Source of the DNA: Sediminibacterium sp. | GTDB lineage: Bacteria; Bacteroidota; Bacteroidia; Chitinophagales; Chitinophagaceae | DNA length: 6,502 nt | Direction: 5' to 3' | Assembly (NCBI GenBank): GCA_028288645.1 | Contig: JAQBNJ010000395.1 | Span: 1 to 6,502, forward strand | Shown: one piece after another, positions 1-5,483 of the stretch | Layout of the letters: each line of letters opens with the position of its first letter | How positions within the stretch are numbered: the first letter of the stretch is position 1 | Notes under the pieces: model-generated | The model's input: only the letters and a program-made list of their open reading frames with translations | The model's database searches: none | Told to the model about the DNA's origin: nothing | Translations under genes and position numbers: made by a program

Positions 1-49
1 TGATCATGAAAATAACCAAAACAATTGAATAAAAACGATTGAGCAGTGT

Positions 50-1147
50 TCAAAGCAACTTATACATCTTTCCTGGCAATGCGACAACCACACTCTGAAT
101 TTCAAGATTCAATATTGCCGCAGCCACATTGCTGCTGCTGAGGCCGCTTTGCAAATACAGCGCATCAATAGGCACGGTTTCTTTTTCTTTTAAAATGTTC
201 ACGATCACCTTTTCATCGGCTGTTAATTCAATGAACAATTCTTTTTGTTTTTTGATGGGTTTCTTTTTGTCCAGCCATCCCATCGTTTCCGCCAGTTGTT
301 CAGCGCCGGTGAGTAATACGGCCTTGTTTTGTTTGATCAATTGTATGCACCCACTGCTTTTTTGATCATTGATCCTGCCGGGTATCGCAAACACATCGCG
401 GTTATAATTACAGGCGAGTTCTGCCGTGATCATACTGCCGCCCTTGCTCGCAGTTTCGATCACGATGGTAGCATCTGCCATGCCGGCCACAATGCGGTTG
501 CGTTTAGGAAAATTATGTTTATCCGGTTTTGTATTTCTCCTGAATTCCGTTAACAATCCACCATGCGATACCATTTCTTTCGCGAGCGATTTGTTTTGTG
601 ATGGATAGATCGTATCCAATCCATGTCCCAACACACCAATCGTTGGCAAACCATGTTGCAAAGAAATTTTATGCGCGATCGAATCAATACCAAATGCCAA
701 ACCGCTCACGATCAATACCTGTTGCGCTTCTAATTCGGCCACCAATTGTTCAGTCACCTGCCTGCCATAGTCCGTATGATTTCTTGTGCCGATGATACTG
801 ATGATCCGGCTGCTGTTAAGATCTGCGTTACCGCGATAATATAAAAGTGTTGGCGGATCGTAACAGTGTAATAAACGTTGAGGGTAGTCTTTGTCGGTGA
901 TGAACAGAGCCTGGATGCGATGCTTTTCAATAAATAAAATTTCTTCATCCACCTCAGCAAAACCATTCCAGTTTTTTACAGCCCGCGCCGAAAATTCTCC
1001 AATACCTTCAATAACACTGATCTCTTTTTTCTTCGCTTTAAAAACGGATGATGCGCTCCCGAAATGTTCCACCAATAACCTCGCACGTATAGGGCCGAGA
1101 TCAGGGATCAATGTGAGCGCTACCTGGTAATACAATTCATCTTTCAT
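50..1147 (-). CDS. dprA: DNA-processing protein DprA (Smf), natural transformation / RecA loader
   Basis: 365 residues, a normal full length for the family. DprA is a cytoplasmic protein that binds incoming single-stranded DNA and loads RecA during natural transformation; many non-competent bacteria also carry it. Visible domains: an N-terminal helix-hairpin-helix/SAM-like region at about residues 10-60 (PDLGPIRARLL, then IEGIGEFSARAV); the Rossmann-like DprA core at about 80-290; and a C-terminal winged-helix (DML1-like) region at about 305-365. Core motifs in order are IIGTR (118-122), SGLAFGID (148-155), GVLGHGLDTIYP (171-182), NFPKRNRIVAG (212-222), ETASKGGSMITAELA (231-245) and the VFAIPG strand (252-257). 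All the usual glycines, arginines and lysines of the DNA-binding pocket appear present. The ATG at 1145-1147 fits the start of the family. No Shine-Dalgarno is visible, and a 14-bp perfect palindrome sits 6 nt upstream. It is separated from the OmpA-family gene by 297 bp, so it is probably transcribed separately. The stop is TGA at 52-50. Confidence 0.97.
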   Translation of the reverse strand: MKDELYYQVALTLIPDLGPIRARLLVEHFGSASSVFKAKKKEISVIEGIGEFSARAVKNWNGFAEVDEEILFIEKHRIQALFITDKDYPQRLLHCYDPPTLLYYRGNADLNSSRIISIIGTRNHTDYGRQVTEQLVAELEAQQVLIVSGLAFGIDSIAHKISLQHGLPTIGVLGHGLDTIYPSQNKSLAKEMVSHGGLLTEFRRNTKPDKHNFPKRNRIVAGMADATIVIETASKGGSMITAELACNYNRDVFAIPGRINDQKSSGCIQLIKQNKAVLLTGAEQLAETMGWLDKKKPIKKQKELFIELTADEKVIVNILKEKETVPIDALYLQSGLSSSNVAAAILNLEIQSVVVALPGKMYKLL

Positions 1148-1153
1148 AACGTC

Positions 1154-1167
1154 GGGAAATATTTCCC
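1154..1167. promoter_or_regulatory. 14-bp perfect palindrome just upstream of dprA
   Basis: GGGAAATATTTCCC is a perfect inverted repeat ending 6 nt before the dprA ATG. It could be an operator for a dimeric regulator, or a small hairpin covering the start site if transcribed. No convincing TAnnTTTG element is seen in the 75 bp between the repeat element and dprA, so the promoter itself is not placed. Function is inference. Confidence 0.35.
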
Positions 1168-1222
1168 AATGTCTATAAAAAATGAGAGGATTTGATTAGG
1201 TATTTATACGCAGGAGGAATAC

Positions 1223-1446
1223 GAATATTGAACACAGAACAAGGAGTTTTGAATGTTGAATTGGGCCTCCGCATTGTTGAATAGGTCCCACGTGTTCGGA
1301 AGATTATTCACTACACACGGGACTTCCAGTCCCGAGTGTAATGGAGCAAACAAGTTGTTCCTCATCTTCAGAACGCCTTTGAACAGGTTCGAAGAACGGC
1401 GACCCCACTTCTACATTCAAAATTCCTTGTTCAGTGTTCAATATTC
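1223..1446. repeat. Heptad-arm palindromic element 1 (between OmpA-family gene and dprA)
   Basis: A 224-bp imperfect palindrome. The outer arms (1223-1265 and 1404-1446) are 43 bp each and differ at 4 positions when one is reverse-complemented. Each arm is a leading G plus six 7-base units. Read inward from the right end, the units are AATATTG, AACACTG, AACAAGG, then AATTTTG, AATGTAG, AAGTGGG. The left arm gives AATATTG, AACACAG, AACAAGG, then AGTTTTG, AATGTTG, AATTGGG. The inner parts continue the palindrome imperfectly: GTTCGGAAGAT on the left matches GTTCTGAAGAT on the reverse-complemented right. The stem closes on a tip hairpin at 1312-1340. The right side has about 16 extra bases, including AACAAGTTGTT. 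The right end overlaps the TGA stop of the OmpA-family gene. It shares arm units and the inner motif CTCCGC-TTGTTGAA with the element at 3415-3535. No target-site duplication is seen and there is no coding capacity. It may be a mobile non-autonomous repeat, a 3'-end RNA hairpin, or both. Confidence 0.85.
1312..1340. repeat. Tip hairpin of element 1
   Basis: CGGGACT (1318-1324) and AGTCCCG (1328-1334) form a perfect 7-bp stem around a 3-base TCC loop. Past one A-A mismatch the pairing continues for five more base pairs (1312-1316 with 1336-1340), giving 12 pairs in 13 positions. It lies near the centre of symmetry of the larger palindrome and would be the apex of its cruciform or RNA fold. There is no T-run after it on either strand, so it is not a standard intrinsic terminator. 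Confidence 0.75.
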
Positions 1447-3355
1447 ATAGGCCTACCACCGTAAACGTCGTTCTCCTGTTCTTTGCTCTACCGGTTTCTG
1501 TGTTATTGTCCGCAACAGGCTGCGTAGAACCATATCCTTTGTAACTCATTCTTGCGGCAACAATTCCTTTGCCTACAAGATAGTCTACGATCGATTTCGC
1601 GCGGTTGGTTGAGAGTTTGAGATTATCATCAACCTTACCCACATTATCTGTATGGCCGCTGATCTCCACTTTTAAAGTTGGATTTTCTGTTAGTACCTGC
1701 AATAGTTTATCAAGTTCAACAAAACCTGCCTGGGGTAATTCGAAAGAGTTGTTGGCAAATAAAATATTATTGAATGTACTTACCGCGTTCAGTTCTACTG
1801 GCTGTAAATAAATATCTTTTTTGTAAACGCTATCCGCCTGTTTATTACTCAATGCATATACCTCGCTAAAAAATAAATAACCTTTCCGGTTAACAGCGAA
1901 CGTATAATTTTTTCCGGTTGGCAGCGTGATAAAGTATTCGCCCAGTTCGTCTGTCTGCACTTTCATTAATGCATTTCGGTTACTGTTATCTATCAATTCT
2001 ACAGAAGACGGCAATGGCTTGTTTGTTTTTTTATCGATCACTTTTCCTTTTACATACAAAGTGCGGAATGGCCTGATATCAGGACGCAGATCGAACTTAT
2101 AAATATCAAGACCGCCACGGCTGTCACTTCTGTCACTTGCATAGTAAGCAGTTAAGCCATCTGCAGACACGGCAAGGCTTCCTTCGTTTTCGATGGTATT
2201 AATAGGTGCGCCTAAATTTTCCGGGCTACCCCATTCGCCGTTTAATTTTTTCCGTACAAGGAATAAATCAGAATTTCCGTAACCAGGTAATCCATCAGAG
2301 GTATAATAGAGTGTTTGATTATCCGCATGAATAAATGGTGCTTTTTCATCTCCGGCAGAATTTATATCCGGACCCATATTAATGGCCGGTCCCCATTTTC
2401 CGTTTGGCTGCCGGTAACTCACGTAAAGATCAAGACCGCCATAACCACCTGGCCGGCTGCTCACAAAATACAAAGCTCTTTTATCAGGACTTAATGTTGG
2501 CCCGGTTTCATAAGAATCTGTATTGATATTGTCGCCCATACTCTGCGGCTCGCTCCATCCCTGCGGGGTATAGTAAGAAATATAAATGTCAAAACTTTTA
2601 TAACTCTGTGTAGATAACTGTCCCGCAAACACAAGCCATTCACCATCCTGCGAAACAGACAGTGCACCTTTGTTTGTTTCGAGATTAATATCACCATCTA
2701 TCAGTTTCCATTTTCCAAACGAAGATCCATTTACCCGGCTCTCAATAAAGTCTTCGCGGGCCGGTCCTGTCTGGCGTGTAAATACCAATAAACTATCTGT
2801 AACAGTTACGGATGGATAATATTCTGATGCTGCAGTATTCACGCTATCACCCAGGTTCACCGGTGCAAAATCATAATGCGCATCCCTGTGCTGTGCCGCA
2901 TAGTTGACTGCGAATTCATAGGTACGTTTCCGGTATTGCGCGCTCTTGAAACTTCTGTCGTTGAGTTTGGGATATTGTAAAAACCTGTTCACCGCGGCCA
3001 ATGCCTCTTCATATTTTCCCTGCCCTGCAAGATTGATGGAATAGGGGAGATTATAGATCAGGAAATAACTACTGTCTTTCTGTTTTGCTTTTTCATAAAG
3101 TTTAACTGCCTGGTCATATTTCTTTAATTCCCCCATAGCGCCTGCCAGCGATAAATAGGCATCTACAAAATTGCTGTCTTCGCTGATCGATTGCATTAAA
3201 AGCGGAACACCTTCTTTGATCTGCCCATCTTTCAAAAGGTCCAATGCATGTTCGTATATCTTAACTGCTTTTGCTTTCACATGTTCAGGATCATATACCT
3301 GTGAGAAACTGGTGGTGCCAATAAGTAAAGCAAGAGAAACCAGGAATAATTTCAT
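1445..3355 (-). CDS. TPR / beta-propeller (PD40) / carboxypeptidase-regulatory-like / OmpA C-terminal domain protein, PorE-like architecture
   Basis: 636 residues. An N-terminal Sec signal peptide (MKLFLVSLALLIGTTSFSQ) has a probable cut near residue 19 and no lipobox cysteine. TPR-like helices at about 25-125 include FVDAYLSLAGAMGELKKYDQAVKLYEKA. Residues 165-425 form a WD40-like PD40 propeller with repeated blades: VSQDGEWLVFAG (234-245), LSPDKRALYFVSSRPGG (288-304), QTLYYTSDGLPGYGNSDLF (347-365) and VSADGLTAYYASDRSDSRGG (396-415). A CarboxypepD_reg-like beta sandwich follows at about 433-500 (VKGKVIDKKTNKPLPSSVEL). The OmpA C-terminal domain at about 530-636 has SGHTDNVG (566-573), LSTNRAKSIVDYL (581-593) and GRAKNRR (622-628). 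D570 and R585 sit where the peptidoglycan-binding Asp and Arg are expected. It is therefore likely a secreted periplasmic protein that grips peptidoglycan. The same domain order is known from PorE of the type IX secretion system, but Bacteroidota carry many paralogues, so that role is only a possibility. The TGA stop is shared with the end of element 1. The start ATG has no Shine-Dalgarno. Confidence 0.93.
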   Translation of the reverse strand: MKLFLVSLALLIGTTSFSQVYDPEHVKAKAVKIYEHALDLLKDGQIKEGVPLLMQSISEDSNFVDAYLSLAGAMGELKKYDQAVKLYEKAKQKDSSYFLIYNLPYSINLAGQGKYEEALAAVNRFLQYPKLNDRSFKSAQYRKRTYEFAVNYAAQHRDAHYDFAPVNLGDSVNTAASEYYPSVTVTDSLLVFTRQTGPAREDFIESRVNGSSFGKWKLIDGDINLETNKGALSVSQDGEWLVFAGQLSTQSYKSFDIYISYYTPQGWSEPQSMGDNINTDSYETGPTLSPDKRALYFVSSRPGGYGGLDLYVSYRQPNGKWGPAINMGPDINSAGDEKAPFIHADNQTLYYTSDGLPGYGNSDLFLVRKKLNGEWGSPENLGAPINTIENEGSLAVSADGLTAYYASDRSDSRGGLDIYKFDLRPDIRPFRTLYVKGKVIDKKTNKPLPSSVELIDNSNRNALMKVQTDELGEYFITLPTGKNYTFAVNRKGYLFFSEVYALSNKQADSVYKKDIYLQPVELNAVSTFNNILFANNSFELPQAGFVELDKLLQVLTENPTLKVEISGHTDNVGKVDDNLKLSTNRAKSIVDYLVGKGIVAARMSYKGYGSTQPVADNNTETGRAKNRRTTFTVVGL

Positions 3356-3414
3356 AATGAAAAGTAAACAGGCAAGTTCGGGAAAAGAGAAGAAAGAGGG
3401 TGTTAAAATGAATC

Positions 3415-3535
3415 GAATATTGAATATTGAACAAGGAATGTTGAATGTTGAGGTGGGTCTCCGCGTTGTTGAACAGATTACAATGACGGCAACTCACTTC
3501 AAAATTCCTTGTTCAGTGTTCGATATTCAATATTC
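3415..3535. repeat. Heptad-arm palindromic element 2 (between queE and OmpA-family gene)
   Basis: A 121-bp palindromic element of the same family as the one at 1223-1446, without most of that element's interior. Each 43-bp arm is a leading G plus six 7-base units. The left arm (3415-3457) has AATATTG twice, AACAAGG, then AATGTTG twice and AGGTGGG. The right arm (3493-3535, reverse-complemented) has AATATTG, AATATCG, AACACTG, then AACAAGG, AATTTTG, AAGTGAG. The AACAAGG unit is third on the left but fourth on the right, so the arms differ by a whole-unit shift. The inner part has the shared TCTCCGCGTTGTTGAACAG, and TTGT (3466-3469) can pair with ACAA (3480-3483) around a 10-base loop. The right end is one base beyond the TAG stop of queE. 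No target-site duplication is seen. Confidence 0.85.
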
Positions 3536-3536
3536 C

Positions 3537-4148
3537 CTAGGGAACATTAATGTACTTATGCACCTGCAAACTCAATTCCCATTTCGGGTTGGCTTTGATG
3601 TAATCAATGATCATCGGCGTTACTTCAGCCGCTTTGTCCCATTCGGGCTGGAGGTATAATTTGCAGGAATCATTTACCTGCGCTGCATAATTTTCGGCCC
3701 ATGCAAAATCGTGTTTGTTGAATACTACTACTTTTAATTCATTTGCTAAAGGAACGATCCCAGGTAAAGGCGCTTTGAATTTTTTGGGAGATAAACAGAT
3801 CCAGTCCCAATGCCCGCTGAAAGCTGATGAGCCTGATGTTTCAATATTGGTTTCGAAACCCGCTTCATGTAATTGATCCGTCAGTTCATCAAGCTGGTGC
3901 ATTAATGGTTCGCCACCGGTGATCACGGCAAGCCGGCCGGGATATTCTTTCGCGTTGTTTACGATCTCCTCAATATTTACCTGCGGATGTTTCGATGCGT
4001 CCCAGCTCTCTTTCACATCACACCAGAAACAACCCACATCGCATCCGCCCAGCCTGATAAAATAAGCCGCACGCCCCTGGTGAAAACCTTCTCCCTGGAT
4101 GGTGTAGAAAGATTCCATGATTGGTAATGTTGTAAGAGTAGGAGTCAT
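3537..4148 (-). CDS. queE: 7-carboxy-7-deazaguanine synthase QueE (radical SAM)
   Basis: 203 residues from the ATG at 4146-4148. QueE is a cytoplasmic radical S-adenosylmethionine enzyme that converts 6-carboxy-5,6,7,8-tetrahydropterin to 7-carboxy-7-deazaguanine, the precursor of preQ0 and queuosine in tRNA. Visible family features: the N-terminal MESFYTIQGEG with the following GRAAYFIRLGG; the 4Fe-4S motif CDVGCFWC with cysteines at about 36, 40 and 43 (canonical Cx3Cx2C); the SAM-binding VITGGEPL at 75-82; ETSGS at about 103-107; and the C-terminal LSLQVHKYI. A longer frame beginning at a TTG (4157) is possible, but that TTG lies inside a perfect TAnnTTTG promoter element, so the ATG is preferred. 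Partner genes queC, queD and queF are not in the window. The TAG stop is followed after one base by element 2. I see nothing abnormal in the catalytic residues. Confidence 0.95.
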   Translation of the reverse strand: MTPTLTTLPIMESFYTIQGEGFHQGRAAYFIRLGGCDVGCFWCDVKESWDASKHPQVNIEEIVNNAKEYPGRLAVITGGEPLMHQLDELTDQLHEAGFETNIETSGSSAFSGHWDWICLSPKKFKAPLPGIVPLANELKVVVFNKHDFAWAENYAAQVNDSCKLYLQPEWDKAAEVTPMIIDYIKANPKWELSLQVHKYINVP

Positions 4149-4154
4149 GTGATG

Positions 4155-4162
4155 CAAAGGTA
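4155..4162 (-). promoter_or_regulatory. Putative -7 promoter element of queE
   Basis: Read on the minus strand this is TACCTTTG, a perfect match to the Bacteroidota -7 consensus TAnnTTTG. Only six bases (CATCAC) separate it from the queE ATG, so transcription would begin at or next to the start codon. No clear -33 TTG/TTTG is seen at the usual distance; that region falls in the outer arm of the AT-rich repeat at 4174-4266. Confidence 0.5.
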
Positions 4163-4173
4163 TGCGGTTGAGA

Positions 4174-4266
4174 AATTAATAATTAATAGTTAAGAGTTAA
4201 GAGTTAATAATTAGTCCTATAGTTTAGGCCACCCGATTATTAGCTATTAACTCTTAATTATTAATT
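4174..4266. repeat. Heptad-arm palindromic element 3, AT-rich family (between folD and queE)
   Basis: A 93-bp inverted repeat made of 7-base units unrelated in sequence to those of elements 1 and 2. The left arm (4174-4215) has AATTAAT twice, AGTTAAG twice, then AGTTAAT and AATTAGT. The right arm, read on the minus strand from 4266 to 4232, has AATTAAT, AATTAAG, then AGTTAAT, AGCTAAT and AATCGGG. The arms have different unit counts. The middle holds a small possible tip hairpin, CCTA (4216-4219) with TAGG (4225-4228) around TAGTT. The right arm overlaps the end of folD: its outer units supply the last four codons and the TAA stop. The left end is 25 bp from the queE ATG. Confidence 0.8.
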
Positions 4267-5129
4267 AAATAGGCTTGTAACGTATTCTTCAACAGCCCCG
4301 CAATCGTCATCAACCCCACACCACCCGGTACAGGAGTGATGGCTGAAGTCTTGGGCGATACTTCGTTGAATGCAACATCGCCTTTAATGCGGAAACCTTT
4401 TTTGGCCGTAGCATCATCAACACGTGTGATACCGACGTCTATAATAACAGCCCCTTCTTTTACCATATCGGCTTTTACAAATTCAGGTCGTCCCAATGCG
4501 GCAACGATGATATCGGCCTGCAGGCAGAGTTCCTGTAAGTTGGGTGTTTGCGAATGACAGATCGTAACCGTGCAGTTGCCTCTTTTCAGGTTACTGCTTA
4601 ATAAAATACTCATCGGTCTTCCTACAATATTGCTGCGGCCGATTACAACCGCATGTTTGCCTTTTGTTTCTATATCAAAATGTTCCAGCATCAGCATGAT
4701 GCCATAGGGTGTAGCCGGGATAAACGTGGGGAGTCCCTGCACCAGTTTACCCGCACTGCTCGGATGAAAACCATCCACGTCTTTTGAAGGATCGATGGCT
4801 TCTATCACTTTCTGCTCGCTGATCTGTTTGGGCAACGGTAGCTGAACCAGGATGCCATCTACTTCCGCATCCTCATTTAACGACCGGATGGCCTGTAGTA
4901 AAACCGCTTCTTCAACATTACTGTCCAGCCGTATAAGCGTTGACCGGAAACCCACTTCTTCGCAGTTCTTCACTTTACTGGCCACATAGGTTTCACTGGC
5001 GCCATTGGTGCCTACTAATATCGCCGCGAGATGAGGCGCGCGTTTTCCCGATGCGATGATCTGTTGTGTTTGTTCCTGGATGCCTGTTTTAACTGCCGCT
5101 GAGGCTATCTTACCATCTAATAGTATCAT
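4254..5129 (-). CDS. folD: Bifunctional methylenetetrahydrofolate dehydrogenase / methenyltetrahydrofolate cyclohydrolase FolD
   Basis: 291 residues, normal length. FolD interconverts 5,10-methylene-, 5,10-methenyl- and 10-formyl-tetrahydrofolate in the cytoplasm, using NADP+, and feeds purine and formyl-methionine synthesis. The N-terminal catalytic domain has [15 protein letters not shown] with the expected Tyr48 and catalytic Lys52, [10 protein letters not shown] (91-100, Gln96) and KDVDGFHP (116-123, Asp118). The nucleotide-binding Rossmann domain has [13 protein letters not shown] (161-173), [14 protein letters not shown] (205-218) and VIIDVGI (228-234). The C-terminal signature reads [10 protein letters not shown] (266-275), where most homologues have PGGVGPMT, a Pro to Leu change at residue 273. 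The last residues (LINN) and the stop are encoded by repeat element 3. The ATG at 5127-5129 is preceded at 7 nt by a perfect TAnnTTTG element and no Shine-Dalgarno. Confidence 0.97.
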   Translation of the reverse strand: MILLDGKIASAAVKTGIQEQTQQIIASGKRAPHLAAILVGTNGASETYVASKVKNCEEVGFRSTLIRLDSNVEEAVLLQAIRSLNEDAEVDGILVQLPLPKQISEQKVIEAIDPSKDVDGFHPSSAGKLVQGLPTFIPATPYGIMLMLEHFDIETKGKHAVVIGRSNIVGRPMSILLSSNLKRGNCTVTICHSQTPNLQELCLQADIIVAALGRPEFVKADMVKEGAVIIDVGITRVDDATAKKGFRIKGDVAFNEVSPKTSAITPVPGGVGLMTIAGLLKNTLQAYLINN

Positions 5130-5136
5130 AAGACCG

Positions 5137-5144
5137 CAAAAATA
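5137..5144 (-). promoter_or_regulatory. Putative -7 promoter element of folD
   Basis: Minus-strand TATTTTTG is a perfect TAnnTTTG match, seven bases (CGGTCTT) before the folD ATG. This predicts a leaderless or nearly leaderless mRNA. No -33 TTG/TTTG is found at the expected spacing, so the call rests on the -7 element alone. Confidence 0.5.
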
Positions 5145-5445
5145 TCAGAATTGAAGGTGCAGCCCTCATTTTTTTCGTCCTTACCGTTCATATAAGATAA
5201 TCACTAAAAACTGGTTTTGCTGAAAATCAATTTGTTTAAAATACCTTAAAATTAATATATATAAATTAATTTAATTTATGCTGATTATCAACAATCTAAA
5301 ACTTATAATAATATCGTATTAACTAAACTTTAGGTTTTATGCGCAGCATTTTTCTTTTTCCATTGGTCTGATTGCTGATAGGCGATTTTACCAGTCATAC
5401 TAATGTCATTTCTTAGGTTTTTTTTAACATTATTAGCTGATTAGT

Positions 5446-5453
5446 TATATTCG
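5446..5453 (+). promoter_or_regulatory. Weak candidate -7 element of the SusC-like gene
   Basis: TATATTCG matches TAnnTTTG except for one base and lies 30 nt before the ATG, giving a plausible short A-rich leader. The -33 position falls in the T-run around 5418-5425, not a clean TTTG. Alternative one-mismatch sites (TAGGTTTT) are at 5331-5338 and 5414-5421. SusC-family genes are often controlled by ECF sigma/anti-sigma pairs, whose promoters would not match this consensus. Confidence 0.25.
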
Positions 5454-5483
5454 CTCACTCAAAAGCCCTTAAAACTAAAACAC

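Larger units (their letters stand above)
5130..5483. other. Divergent intergenic region between folD and the SusC-like gene
   Basis: 354 bp without a supportable gene. It is strongly AT-rich from about 5205 to 5345. It contains the folD -7 element at its left end, a near-palindrome ATTAATATATATAAATTAAT at 5251-5270 (9 of 10 pairs), two copies of TTAGGTTTT (5330-5338 and 5413-5421, 83 bp apart), an 8-base T run (5418-5425) and a weak -7-like site before the SusC-like gene. It most likely carries the two divergent promoters and any operator for the receptor gene. I see no small RNA or riboswitch I can name. Confidence 0.6.

Noticed and set aside
44..50. AACACTG heptamer at the dprA stop codon, like the arms of the other elements
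   Set aside because: It is a single unit with no second heptamer and no inverted partner within the 49 bases available. It may be chance, or an element may begin outside the window.
1312..1340. Intrinsic terminator for the OmpA-family gene
   Set aside because: The hairpin is strong but no T-run follows on the minus strand, and it is over 100 bp past the stop. A termination role for the whole element remains possible but not by the classic signal.
1253..1450. Open frame of 65 codons on the plus strand inside element 1
   Set aside because: It lies entirely within the palindrome, and the peptide simply reflects repeat units (QNSLFSVQYS-type text). The AGGAGG-like string at 1212-1217 is too far from its ATG to support it.
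3415..3535. CRISPR-like array
   Set aside because: The repeated units are only 7 bases, adjoin without spacers and are arranged as inverted arms; no cas genes are present.
3171..3659. Open frame of 162 codons on the plus strand spanning the OmpA-family start, element 2 and the queE end
   Set aside because: It runs antisense through two well-supported genes and translates the heptamer repeat into low-information peptide. No promoter or family resemblance; it is a product of the repeat and shadow frames.
4155..4157. TTG start for queE adding three residues
   Set aside because: The ATG at 4146-4148 fits the family N-terminus, and the TTG is inside the probable promoter element.
1223..4266. Transposon-style target-site duplications around the three elements
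   Set aside because: I compared the bases just outside each element and found no convincing direct repeat longer than about three bases, and there is no transposase in the window.
5278..5322. 14-codon open frame on the plus strand (MLIINNLKLIIISY)
   Set aside because: It is in AT-rich upstream DNA with no ribosome-binding signal or other support; such frames arise easily by chance.
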